This document shows, one piece after another, positions 23,338 through 31,090 of a DNA stretch of 64,000 nucleotides. Origin of the DNA: JAWLBM01 sp041687675 (GTDB taxonomy: Bacteria > Pseudomonadota > Alphaproteobacteria > Rhizobiales > Pleomorphomonadaceae); the NCBI GenBank assembly GCA_041687675.1, contig JAWLBM010000012.1, positions 37,930 through 101,929 on the forward strand. The letters run 5' to 3'. Under the pieces are notes generated by a model. The model was given only the letters and a program-made list of their open reading frames with translations, did not search any database and was not told the DNA's origin. The first letter of the stretch is position 1. The number at the start of each line of letters is the position of its first letter. The translations under genes were made by a program, and so were the position numbers.

Positions 23338-25293
23338 TCAGGGTATGACATCGGAGAGAGCCTTGTCGATCACCGTCTTACGGTCTGCGAAGGCGGCGGC
23401 GCGGGCCGGGTCGCGCGAGCCCGGGTCCGCCGGGATCGCGAGGCTGTGGGTCAGCGGGTCGACCGGCTGGCCGCCGACGTAGAGTTCGAAGTGCAGGTGC
23501 GGCCCGGTGGAGAGGCCGGTGTTGCCGAGGAAGCCGACGCGCTGTCCCTGCAGCACCTTCTCGCCGGTTTTGAGCGCAGGGTCGAAGCCGTCGAGGTGGG
23601 CGTAGGCCGTGGTCGTGCTGGCGTCATGGGCGATCTTCACATAGTTGCCGTAGCCCGACGCGACCCCGGCGAAGCTCACCGTCCCGGGCGCGACCGCCAG
23701 CACCGGCGTGCCGCGCGGGGCGCCCCAGTCGATGCCCTTGTGAAGGCGCTCGTACTTCAGCACGGGGTGGACCCGCATGCCGAACCGGGAGGTGAGACGG
23801 CCGCCCTTCACCGGCGGGATCATGCCCGCGACCGTCGCCACCGACCCCGCGTCGTCGAGGCAGGCGAAGGAGGCGCCGGGCTCCGGCCGGAACGCGTAGC
23901 AGGGGATCCGCGCGCCGCCGGCCGTCAGCGCGACGTGGAGCACGCGGCCGGCGCCGGTCCCGGCGTCGCGCGGCACCCCGGTCCACAGGAGCGCGACCCG
24001 GTCGCCGGGCCGGGCCGGAACCGAGAGGTCGGTGGTCCGGCCGAGCAGCGCGATCGCCTCGCGGACCACCGGCTCGGGCGCGGCGTTGCGGACCGCGGCG
24101 CTGTAGATGCCGTCGCGCAGGGAATAGCCCTCGGCCGGCGGCGGCGCCGCGACGGCCTCCCGGACCGTCTCGACCCGGGGTTCCTCGGCGGCTACCAGGC
24201 TGCCGTCGTCGGCCCGCGCCACCGCGCCGAGGAAGCCGCCGGCGTCGTAGAGGGAGACCTGCATCGGCCGCTGCGGTCCGTCCACCCGGCCGAGCGAGCG
24301 GACGAAGACGCGCCCCCCGGCGATGGCGGCCGAGACCCCGTGCAGCGACTGGAAGGCCGACTCGATCCCGGCGGCCTCCGCCGGATCGAAGCCGTTGCGC
24401 GCAAGGAGGGCCGCGAGCGGCTCGTCGGCGACGATGCGGAAGGCGGCCTCGGAGACGACCGGCCGATCGCCGCCTGCGGCGACCTCGATCCGGCTGGTGT
24501 TGCTGCCGAGGACGCGCAGGATCGCCGCCGTCGCCTCCGTGCCGCGGCCGGCGCGGCGGGGTTCGTCGATCCAGCCGCGGGCGACCGCCGTCGCCCGGAC
24601 GAGGGCGGCGATCTCGTCGTCGCCGACCCGTTCGACCGGCTCGGCGGGAATGTCCGCGGGGAGCAGCGTGAACTCGCGGACGTCCACCTCGCCGTCGGCT
24701 GCGGCGGGGTTCATCACCGCGAGGATGTCGTCGGCGGTCAGGCCCTGCGGTTCCTCCTCGAAGCCCTGCAGCGTCGCCGCCCCCTCGTCGGGCAGGCGGC
24801 CCATGAAGCCGCCGGTCTCCGAGACCAGCGTGTCGGAGACCATGAGCGCGGTGCCGATCGCGTCCGGCCCCTCCGCCAGCGCCGCGGGCAGGCCGAGGTC
24901 GACGGGGCGGGGCCGCGCGTCGGCGTCGCGGCGGATCATGATCGGATCGCCGCTGAGCGCGATGATCACCGAGGCGGAGGGCTCGCGAGCCTCGCGGATC
25001 TCGAACGGATGCGGGGCGGCGCGCTCGCCGGCGATCCGGACGCCGGTGTCGAGGAACAGCGAGGAGAGAAGCGCGCCGGCGACGAGGGTGACGATGGCGA
25101 GGATGCCGAAGCCGACGAGGAGGGGGCGGGCCGGCACATCCGGCCGGGCGCCGCGGACCTCGTCGAGGCGGATGCCGGGCTCGTCGGCAAGGCCGTCCGC
25201 CTCGCCGAAGAGGCCGAGTTCGAGCGGCTCCACGGCGGGCGGCCCGGGCCGCGCCGACGGCCTCAGGGCAAGGCCCGCGCCCCGGGCGCTCAT
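23338..25293 (-). CDS. Membrane-anchored M23 peptidoglycan endopeptidase
   Basis: This 651-residue protein has a single membrane anchor at about residues 60-85 (LLVGFGILAIVTLVAGALL). A long periplasmic region follows, then a C-terminal LytM/M23 domain. The zinc and catalytic residues are present: HKGIDWGAPRGTPV (HxxxD), then YAHLDGF and GPHLHFELYVGG (HxH). The start at 25293 overlaps the stop of the DUF1036 gene (ATGA), indicating translational coupling. Position inside the T6SS locus suggests local cell-wall opening for the apparatus, as TagX does elsewhere, or a cargo role. It could also be a housekeeping endopeptidase. Confidence 0.88.
   Translation of the reverse strand: MSARGAGLALRPSARPGPPAVEPLELGLFGEADGLADEPGIRLDEVRGARPDVPARPLLVGFGILAIVTLVAGALLSSLFLDTGVRIAGERAAPHPFEIREAREPSASVIIALSGDPIMIRRDADARPRPVDLGLPAALAEGPDAIGTALMVSDTLVSETGGFMGRLPDEGAATLQGFEEEPQGLTADDILAVMNPAAADGEVDVREFTLLPADIPAEPVERVGDDEIAALVRATAVARGWIDEPRRAGRGTEATAAILRVLGSNTSRIEVAAGGDRPVVSEAAFRIVADEPLAALLARNGFDPAEAAGIESAFQSLHGVSAAIAGGRVFVRSLGRVDGPQRPMQVSLYDAGGFLGAVARADDGSLVAAEEPRVETVREAVAAPPPAEGYSLRDGIYSAAVRNAAPEPVVREAIALLGRTTDLSVPARPGDRVALLWTGVPRDAGTGAGRVLHVALTAGGARIPCYAFRPEPGASFACLDDAGSVATVAGMIPPVKGGRLTSRFGMRVHPVLKYERLHKGIDWGAPRGTPVLAVAPGTVSFAGVASGYGNYVKIAHDASTTTAYAHLDGFDPALKTGEKVLQGQRVGFLGNTGLSTGPHLHFELYVGGQPVDPLTHSLAIPADPGSRDPARAAAFADRKTVIDKALSDVIP
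23378..23387 (-). promoter_or_regulatory. CAGACCGTAA motif, PAAR-side copy
   Basis: The exact decamer CAGACCGTAA on the minus strand lies 76 bases upstream of the PAAR start codon, inside the 3' end of the M23 gene (codons for Ala-Asp-Arg-Lys). It is one of four exact copies, all in the same orientation toward a T6SS gene. Because it is in coding sequence, chance is less easily excluded here than for the intergenic copies. Confidence 0.45.
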
Positions 25294-25805
25294 GGCCCGG
25301 CGCGGAGGCGTCCGCCCTCCTCGAGAAACACGGTCCAGCTGTCGAAGTCGAGGGTATCGACCTCGACGAAGCCGGCGGCCTCGAAGCCGCGCCGCCAGCA
25401 CTCGGCGGTGCCGTCGATGGTGAAGCCGCGGCGCTCCACGCACATCGAAACGTCGCCGTCGACCACGCTCCGGCCGTCGATGTCGGCGGCGTAGAGATAG
25501 AGGTAGCGGCTGTTCAGGGCGCCGCGGACGACGGCCTGGCAGTGGTCCGCCGCGATCGACCACCAGCCCTCCGTCCGGAACCCCTCGGCGGCGGGGCTGC
25601 CGAGCGCGACGTTGAGCAGGTAGCCGGTGCGGTTGCAGACGCGAAGGTCGGCCCGGGCGTCGCCCGCCGACAGCACCAGCATCAGCACCGGCGCGAGAAG
25701 GACGAGCCACGGGGCGCCGCCGCGTGCCGCATGGCCAGGCCCGCGGCACCTGACGCCGCCGACACCGGCCGGACGGATCGCGTCAGAGTCCACCGACACC
25801 GACAT
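25290..25805 (-). CDS. DUF1036 exported protein
   Basis: The product has up to 171 residues. A hydrophobic segment (APWLVLLAPVLMLVLSAG) ending in DARA at about residues 32-53 looks like a signal peptide with a long N-terminal lead, so the true start may be internal. The mature part, ADLRVCNRTGYLLNVALG, then GWWSIAADHCQAVVRG and YLYLYAADIDG, matches the DUF1036 family of alphaproteobacteria. It has four conserved-looking cysteines. The gene overlaps the previous one by 23 bases and the M23 gene by 4. Periplasmic location and neighbourhood make an immunity or regulatory role for a cell-wall hydrolase conceivable; this is inference. Confidence 0.8.
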   Translation of the reverse strand: MSVSVDSDAIRPAGVGGVRCRGPGHAARGGAPWLVLLAPVLMLVLSAGDARADLRVCNRTGYLLNVALGSPAAEGFRTEGWWSIAADHCQAVVRGALNSRYLYLYAADIDGRSVVDGDVSMCVERRGFTIDGTAECWRRGFEAAGFVEVDTLDFDSWTVFLEEGGRLRAGP

Positions 25806-26346
25806 ACACCCAGACGATGCTCTCGTAGGGCGAAAGTGGATCTGAGAGCTGCGCCGCCCCGACGATGACCTCGCTGCTCTCGCCGGATGCCGACAGCCGG
25901 TCGTCGATCGAATAGCTGCTGCCGCCGGGCACCCCGAGCGCCTCCTGGAAGCGCGGCGAGGCGAACTCCTCGCCCAGCGCCGGGGCCATCTCGTCCCCGA
26001 ACCACTGCATGGCGGTCGGTGTCAGGGCCTGGGCGCGCGCCAGCGCGTCCAGGCCCTCGGGGGAGGGTTCGGGCTCCGGCGACAGCAGCGTCGCCGTGAC
26101 GTTGGCCATCATGCAGTGCTTCTGCTCGAGCGTCAGCAGCGAGCCGTCGGCGAGGATCAGGGCGTAGCGGCGGACCGGCTCGTTGCTGTCCGGGTCGACC
26201 GCATCGCTCGTCGCGATCGCCGCACCCGGAACGAGCCCGGCCATCTCGGCGCCGATATCGACCAACTGGACGGAGCAGTCCTGCGCCCATGCGACCTCGG
26301 CGAGCGCAAGGGCCGGCAGCATGCGAAGCATCGTCTTGATCATCAT
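25783..26346 (-). CDS. Exported protein, candidate T6SS immunity protein
   Basis: The product has 187 residues. It carries a good signal peptide (MIKTMLRMLPALALAEVAWA, cut before QDCS), so it should be periplasmic or secreted. The mature region contains two cysteines and an acidic, Pro-rich centre (PEPEPSPEG). No family was recognised. It begins 6 bases after the stop of the peptidoglycan-binding/M15-like gene, with GAGGTG as ribosome site, so the two are probably translated together. That placement, and a periplasmic product after a cell-wall-targeting protein without a signal peptide, is the classic arrangement of effector and immunity genes. Confidence 0.7.
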   Translation of the reverse strand: MMIKTMLRMLPALALAEVAWAQDCSVQLVDIGAEMAGLVPGAAIATSDAVDPDSNEPVRRYALILADGSLLTLEQKHCMMANVTATLLSPEPEPSPEGLDALARAQALTPTAMQWFGDEMAPALGEEFASPRFQEALGVPGGSSYSIDDRLSASGESSEVIVGAAQLSDPLSPYESIVWVYVGVGGL

Positions 26347-26352
26347 TGCACC

Positions 26353-27222
26353 TCAGGCGGGAAGCGGCTTCTGGTTCGGGCGGACCTCGATGTGCCAGCA
26401 CTGGTTCTTGATGTTGGTCTCATCGATAAACTCCGAAATGTAGCCGCCTTTCTTCAAGCTCCAGAACGCCTGGGTGACTTTCTCGATCTTGAAAGCGGAC
26501 GGCGGATTCACGGAGCGTGTCGAGTTCACGCCTATATCGACGACGTTCAGCATGTTGTAAGTGCTGAGGTTGACGACGTGGCGAGAAACCCTTTTGCCCT
26601 GCTTCAGCAGGGACTCGATTTCGGCCACCATGAGGGCGATGACCTCGTTCCTGGGCTTGGCGCGGTTGCGTTCGAAAACCTTGAGTACCTGGTCACCCAC
26701 TTTGCCATAGAGCCCATATTGCTTCGCCAAATTGATGGAAGCGTACTTGTACATGATCTGGGCCTGTTGCTCCGGTGTGCGAAGCGTGCTCGTGATGACC
26801 GCCTTCTGCAGCCCCGCGATTTCGACCGCCATCCTGATCACCCCAAGCGTGTAGGCGGACACGATCCGCTCCGACATCGAAAGCGTATCCTTGTAGAGTA
26901 CGACCCTAGGAGCATCCGACGCGGGTGGCGGCGGAGGAGGGACTGGCACGGCCGGCTGGCTGCCGGCCGGCTTGATGAGGTGGCGCCAAGTCCGGCCTCC
27001 CGGATCGACCGTCGCGTCCGGGTACTTCAGGCCGCAGACGCGGCGCTGGAATTCCTCTATGGAATTGATGGTCATAGGGCCGATCCGCCCATCCTCGGCC
27101 AGCAGTCTGAGCGGTGTCAACGAGGCGATGTGCTTGTTGATGAGGGTCTGAACAAGCTTCACGTCGGCATACCGGTTGTCGCCGGACCGCGCCAACTTTC
27201 CAACCCTGGCCGTGAGTTGCAT
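26353..27222 (-). CDS. Peptidoglycan-binding / M15-like protein, candidate T6SS effector
   Basis: This 289-residue protein lacks a signal peptide. Residues about 18-85 form a peptidoglycan-binding domain (LLAEDGRIGPMTINSIEEFQ, then PDATVDPGGRTWRHL). A Pro linker at 92-100 follows. The C-terminal part resembles M15 carboxypeptidases: VITSTLRTPEQQ near 142-153, H215 in SRHVV, D229 in VVDIG and a terminal WHIEV (H277, E279). The H-to-D spacing of 14 is longer than the usual M15 spacing of 7, so activity is uncertain. Base composition is visibly less GC-rich than in its neighbours. It follows clpV and precedes an exported protein gene, fitting a T6SS cell-wall effector. Confidence 0.72.
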   Translation of the reverse strand: MQLTARVGKLARSGDNRYADVKLVQTLINKHIASLTPLRLLAEDGRIGPMTINSIEEFQRRVCGLKYPDATVDPGGRTWRHLIKPAGSQPAVPVPPPPPPASDAPRVVLYKDTLSMSERIVSAYTLGVIRMAVEIAGLQKAVITSTLRTPEQQAQIMYKYASINLAKQYGLYGKVGDQVLKVFERNRAKPRNEVIALMVAEIESLLKQGKRVSRHVVNLSTYNMLNVVDIGVNSTRSVNPPSAFKIEKVTQAFWSLKKGGYISEFIDETNIKNQCWHIEVRPNQKPLPA

Positions 27223-27320
27223 CTTCCGGGTCCTCCTTTTCCGGTGAAACAGGGTCGATAGCTAGGCCTCCAATGTCCCAGCCTTGGCCCGCGCCGCGGT
27301 CACGGCGAGGCGGTGCGAGA

Positions 27321-30050
27321 TCACGCTAATGCATATACGAATCCACCGTCCTCCACGCCGACGCGCACCTCGCGCACCTCGGTCTTGTCGAGGGAGCGCT
27401 TGAGGAACTCGCGGGCGAGGGCGGGCAGGAGGGTGTTGGTGACGATGTTGTCGATCATGCGGCCTCCCGAATCCGGGTCGTTGCAGCGCGCCACGATGTG
27501 GTCGACGACCGCGTCGTCGTAGATGAAGGCGGCGTCGTGGTTCTCGGCGATGCGCTTGCCGATCCGGCCGAGTTGCAGGCGGACGATGCCGGCGAGCATG
27601 TCGCCGGAGAGCGGGAAGTAGGGGATCACCACGATGCGCCCGATCAGCGCCGGCGGGAACACGGCGAGGAGGTCCGGCTTCAGCACCTGGGCGAGCTCGT
27701 CGGGGTCCGGACGGCCGTCCGGGTGGCGGCGGGCGGCGTCCATGATGGTGTCGGTGCCGACGTTGGAGGTGAGGATGATCAGGGTGTTGCGGAAGTCGAT
27801 CCGCCGGCCGGTCCCGTCCTCCATCTGTCCCTTGTCGAACACCTGGAAGAAGATCTCGTGGACGTCCGGATGGGCCTTCTCGACCTCGTCGAGGAGCACC
27901 ACCGAATAGGGCTTGCGCCGCACCGCCTCGGTGAGCCGGCCGCCCTCGCCGTAGCCGACGTAGCCCGGCGGCGCGCCTTTCAGCGTGGAGACGGTGTGCG
28001 CCTCCTGGAACTCCGACATGTTGATGGTGATGACGTTCTGCTCGCCGCCGTAGAGCTGCTCGGCGAGCGCCAGCGCCGTCTCGGTCTTGCCGACGCCGGA
28101 GGGCCCGCAGAGCATGAACACGCCGATCGGCTTGTTCGGGTTGTCGAGCTTGGCGCGGCTCGTCTCGATCCGCCGGGCGATCATCCGGAGGCCGTGGGTC
28201 TGGCCGACGACGCGCTTCTCCAGCACCTCGGCGAGGCTGAGGATCGTCTCCACCTCGTCGCGGACCATGCGGCCGACCGGGATGCCGGTCCAGTCGGAGA
28301 CGATGGCGGCCACCGCCTGCTCGTCCACATGGGCGTAGACCATCCGCCGCTCCGGATCGATCGCCTCCAGGGCCGCGACCTTCTCCTTGAGCAGCGCGCG
28401 TCGCTCCTCCCGCTCGGAGAGCGGGTCGGCGGCGGCGGGGGCGGGATCGGCGGCGGCGGCCTCCATCTCCGGCGAGGCCGCGGGCTCGGCGCCCGGCGCC
28501 GGTTCCGCGGGCGCGGAGAGCTTCGCCCTGAGGTCGGCGATCTCGTCGACCAGCGCCTTCTCGCTCGCCCACTCCGTCTCCAGGCCGCCGAGGTCCGTCT
28601 CGAGGCCCGACACCTCGACCTCGATCTCGGCGATCCGCTCCTCGTCGGCGACGCCGAGGTCGCGCTCGCGGGCGATCGCGTCCTTCTCCTGCGTCAGCGC
28701 GGCGATGCGCACCCTGGTGTCCTCGATCGCCGCGGGGATGGAGCTCTGGCTGATCGCGACGCGGGCACAGGCGGTGTCGAGCAGGCTCACCGCCTTGTCG
28801 GGGAGCTGCCGTGCCGGGATGTAGCGATGCGAGAGGTTCACCGCGGCGACGATCGCCTCGTCGGAGATGCGCACCTTGTGGTGCTTCTCCATCGGCCCGG
28901 TCAGGCCCCGCAGCATGGTGGCGGCGCGGCCGACGTCCGGCTCGTCGATCTGGACCGGCTGGAAGCGCCGGGTGAGGGCGGGGTCCTTCTCGAAATACTG
29001 GCGGTACTCCGCCCAGGTGGTGGCCGCGATCGTGCGCAGCGTGCCGCGGGCAAGGGCGGGCTTCAGGAGGTTCGCCGCGTCGCCGGTGCCGGCGGCGCCG
29101 CCGGCGCCGATCAGCGTATGGGCCTCGTCGATGAACAGGATCACCGGGGTCGGCGAGGACTGCACCTCGTCGATGACGGAGCGCAGGCGCTGCTCGAACT
29201 CGCCCTTCATCGACGCGCCGGCCTGCATCAGGCCGATGTCGAGGGCGCAGAGCCGGACGCCCTGCAGCGGTGGCGGCACGTCGCCGGCGGCGATCCGCTG
29301 GGCGAAGCCCTCGACCACCGCCGTCTTGCCGACGCCGGCCTCGCCGGTGAGGATCGGGTTGTTCTGCCGCCGGCGCATCAGCACATCGACGATCTGGCGG
29401 ATCTCCTCGTCGCGGCCGAGGATCGGGTCCATGGTGCCGGAGCGGGCGCGGGCGGTGAGGTCCTGCGAGAAGCGGTCGAGGGCGGTGCTGCCCTTCGCCC
29501 CCGGCGCGGTCGCGCCCGCCTCGCCGGCCGGGGCGGCGGCGAGCCCCGAGCCGTCCATCGGCCGCAGGTTCTCCTCCACCGAGCCGGACCAGAGGGTGCG
29601 GTGCTCCGCGGCGAGTTCGTCGATGTTGACCTTGCCGAACTCGCGCGAGACGTCCATCAGCGCGCGGCGCAGCTCCATAGACTTCAGCGCGCCGACCAGG
29701 AGATGGCCGGTGCGGATCTGCGTCTCGCCGAAGAACAGCGTCGCGTAGTGCCAGCCGCGGTCGAGCAGATCGGCGATCTGGGCGGAGACGCCGGGCATCT
29801 CCGTCTCGTTCTTGCGAAAGCCGCCGACCGTCGCCTGCACGTCGGCGGCGAGGCGGCCGCGGTCGACCTTGAAGTGGTCGAGCGCGAGGGCGAGGTCGGT
29901 ACCCTCCTTCTGCAGCAGCATCGCCAGCCAGTGGGCGAGCTCCAGGTTGCGGTTGCCGGCGCCCTTGGCGAGGCGGAGGGCCTGGATGAAGGCCTCGTAC
30001 CCGACGCGGTTCAGCTTGCCCGAGACCGCTTCCAGACTGATGTCGGCCAT
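27321..30050 (-). CDS. clpV: T6SS sheath-disassembly ATPase ClpV (TssH)
   Basis: ClpV is the AAA+ unfoldase that recycles contracted TssB/TssC sheaths. The ATG at 30050, with GGAG upstream, gives 909 residues. Order of domains: Clp-N repeat domain (about 10-150), first AAA+ module with Walker A GEAGVGKT (236-243) and Walker B VILFIDEAHTL, a coiled middle domain with an Ala/Pro/Glu-rich insert (PAEPAPGAEPAASPEMEAAA), second AAA+ module with GPSGVGKTETA near residue 648, and a C-terminal D2-small domain. It follows tssG by 23 bases. Confidence 0.96.
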   Translation of the reverse strand: MADISLEAVSGKLNRVGYEAFIQALRLAKGAGNRNLELAHWLAMLLQKEGTDLALALDHFKVDRGRLAADVQATVGGFRKNETEMPGVSAQIADLLDRGWHYATLFFGETQIRTGHLLVGALKSMELRRALMDVSREFGKVNIDELAAEHRTLWSGSVEENLRPMDGSGLAAAPAGEAGATAPGAKGSTALDRFSQDLTARARSGTMDPILGRDEEIRQIVDVLMRRRQNNPILTGEAGVGKTAVVEGFAQRIAAGDVPPPLQGVRLCALDIGLMQAGASMKGEFEQRLRSVIDEVQSSPTPVILFIDEAHTLIGAGGAAGTGDAANLLKPALARGTLRTIAATTWAEYRQYFEKDPALTRRFQPVQIDEPDVGRAATMLRGLTGPMEKHHKVRISDEAIVAAVNLSHRYIPARQLPDKAVSLLDTACARVAISQSSIPAAIEDTRVRIAALTQEKDAIARERDLGVADEERIAEIEVEVSGLETDLGGLETEWASEKALVDEIADLRAKLSAPAEPAPGAEPAASPEMEAAAADPAPAAADPLSEREERRALLKEKVAALEAIDPERRMVYAHVDEQAVAAIVSDWTGIPVGRMVRDEVETILSLAEVLEKRVVGQTHGLRMIARRIETSRAKLDNPNKPIGVFMLCGPSGVGKTETALALAEQLYGGEQNVITINMSEFQEAHTVSTLKGAPPGYVGYGEGGRLTEAVRRKPYSVVLLDEVEKAHPDVHEIFFQVFDKGQMEDGTGRRIDFRNTLIILTSNVGTDTIMDAARRHPDGRPDPDELAQVLKPDLLAVFPPALIGRIVVIPYFPLSGDMLAGIVRLQLGRIGKRIAENHDAAFIYDDAVVDHIVARCNDPDSGGRMIDNIVTNTLLPALAREFLKRSLDKTEVREVRVGVEDGGFVYALA

Positions 30051-30073
30051 GGCTGATGCTCCTTCGGCGTGGC

Positions 30074-31090
30074 TCACGAGGCCAATTGGACGGACTTGTT
30101 GCGGCGATCGGCGATTTGGAATCGGGCGTCGCGCCGGATGGCGTCGCCCGGATCCGTTTGTCGGTCGATCACCCAGCTTGTCCAGCCGAGACGGCCGGAC
30201 ACGCCGAGCCGGGTCGGTTCGATCGCTCGTGCCGGGATCGCCAGCTCGACGTCCCATTCGAGTTCCGCGCCCATCATGAGGACGACCGCGTCGGTGAGCT
30301 GTTCGGCTTGTCTGCCGTCCGGCAGGAACGACCGGTACGTCTCCAGGTCCGAAACCTGGACGCGGATCCTGTACTTGTCCGAGACGCTGAATGCGCCGGC
30401 GCCGAGGAAGGTGTCCACCCCAAGGCCGCTCAGGCGCGTGCCGAGGCGTGTTTGTTCGGCCTGGTCAAGTTCCAGCCACGAGCCGACGAATTCCTCAACC
30501 TCGACCGGTACGTCGAAGAGGCTGGTCAGGAAGCTCTCGAGGCGGGATGCGCTGCGCACCTGGAAGGCGAGAAGGCCGGCATGGTCGAGCTTGGCCCCGA
30601 GGGGCAACGTGCCGGCGTCGCGGACCGGTGCCGAGGCGATGCCGGCGATCGACCCGATCCAGCCGACGAACCGGTCGCGGTCCGGTCGGTCCGCCTGCAC
30701 GACCGGGCGGGCCTGGGCCCAAGCCCGGAAGAACAGCTGAAGGAACCGGCCCTGGACGATGTCGGCGAACTTCGGAAACGCCGGGTCGCGGGCAAGCACC
30801 CAGCCGTAGGCCTCTTCCGTCGTGGCGATCGGGAGGGCGCCCTGGGGGCCGAACAGGCCCAGAAAGCGGACCCGAAGGTGCAGCAGTCCGTCCGGATCGG
30901 TGCTTGCAGAGTCGATGGTGGCTGCCGGGAATTCCAGGAACGGATCCTGGCCGATTCGCACCGCCTCCTCCGACGAGCGGCTCGACTCGCCGATGCGCGG
31001 GCGGTCGGTCGCCGCACGCTCCACAAGGCGGAGGGCGGTGAACAGGTCGAACCGCCATGGTTCCTCAGTGAGTTCCCGGCGCAGGGTCAC
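30074..31090 (-). CDS. tssG: T6SS baseplate protein TssG
   Basis: TssG forms the baseplate wedge with TssE, TssF and TssK. The 338-residue protein shows the family start EEPWRFDLFTALRLVERAA, an early RIGESSRSSEEAVRIGQDPF, and the middle segment FGPQGALPIATTEEAYGWVL. The typical FLQLFFRAWAQARP follows. Its start codon overlaps the tssF stop (ATGA), so translation is coupled. It lies between tssF and clpV. Confidence 0.95.
   Translation of the reverse strand: MTLRRELTEEPWRFDLFTALRLVERAATDRPRIGESSRSSEEAVRIGQDPFLEFPAATIDSASTDPDGLLHLRVRFLGLFGPQGALPIATTEEAYGWVLARDPAFPKFADIVQGRFLQLFFRAWAQARPVVQADRPDRDRFVGWIGSIAGIASAPVRDAGTLPLGAKLDHAGLLAFQVRSASRLESFLTSLFDVPVEVEEFVGSWLELDQAEQTRLGTRLSGLGVDTFLGAGAFSVSDKYRIRVQVSDLETYRSFLPDGRQAEQLTDAVVLMMGAELEWDVELAIPARAIEPTRLGVSGRLGWTSWVIDRQTDPGDAIRRDARFQIADRRNKSVQLAS

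Noticed and set aside
27498..30056. Open frame of 852 codons on the plus strand
   Set aside because: It mirrors clpV, whose Walker motifs and length are normal.
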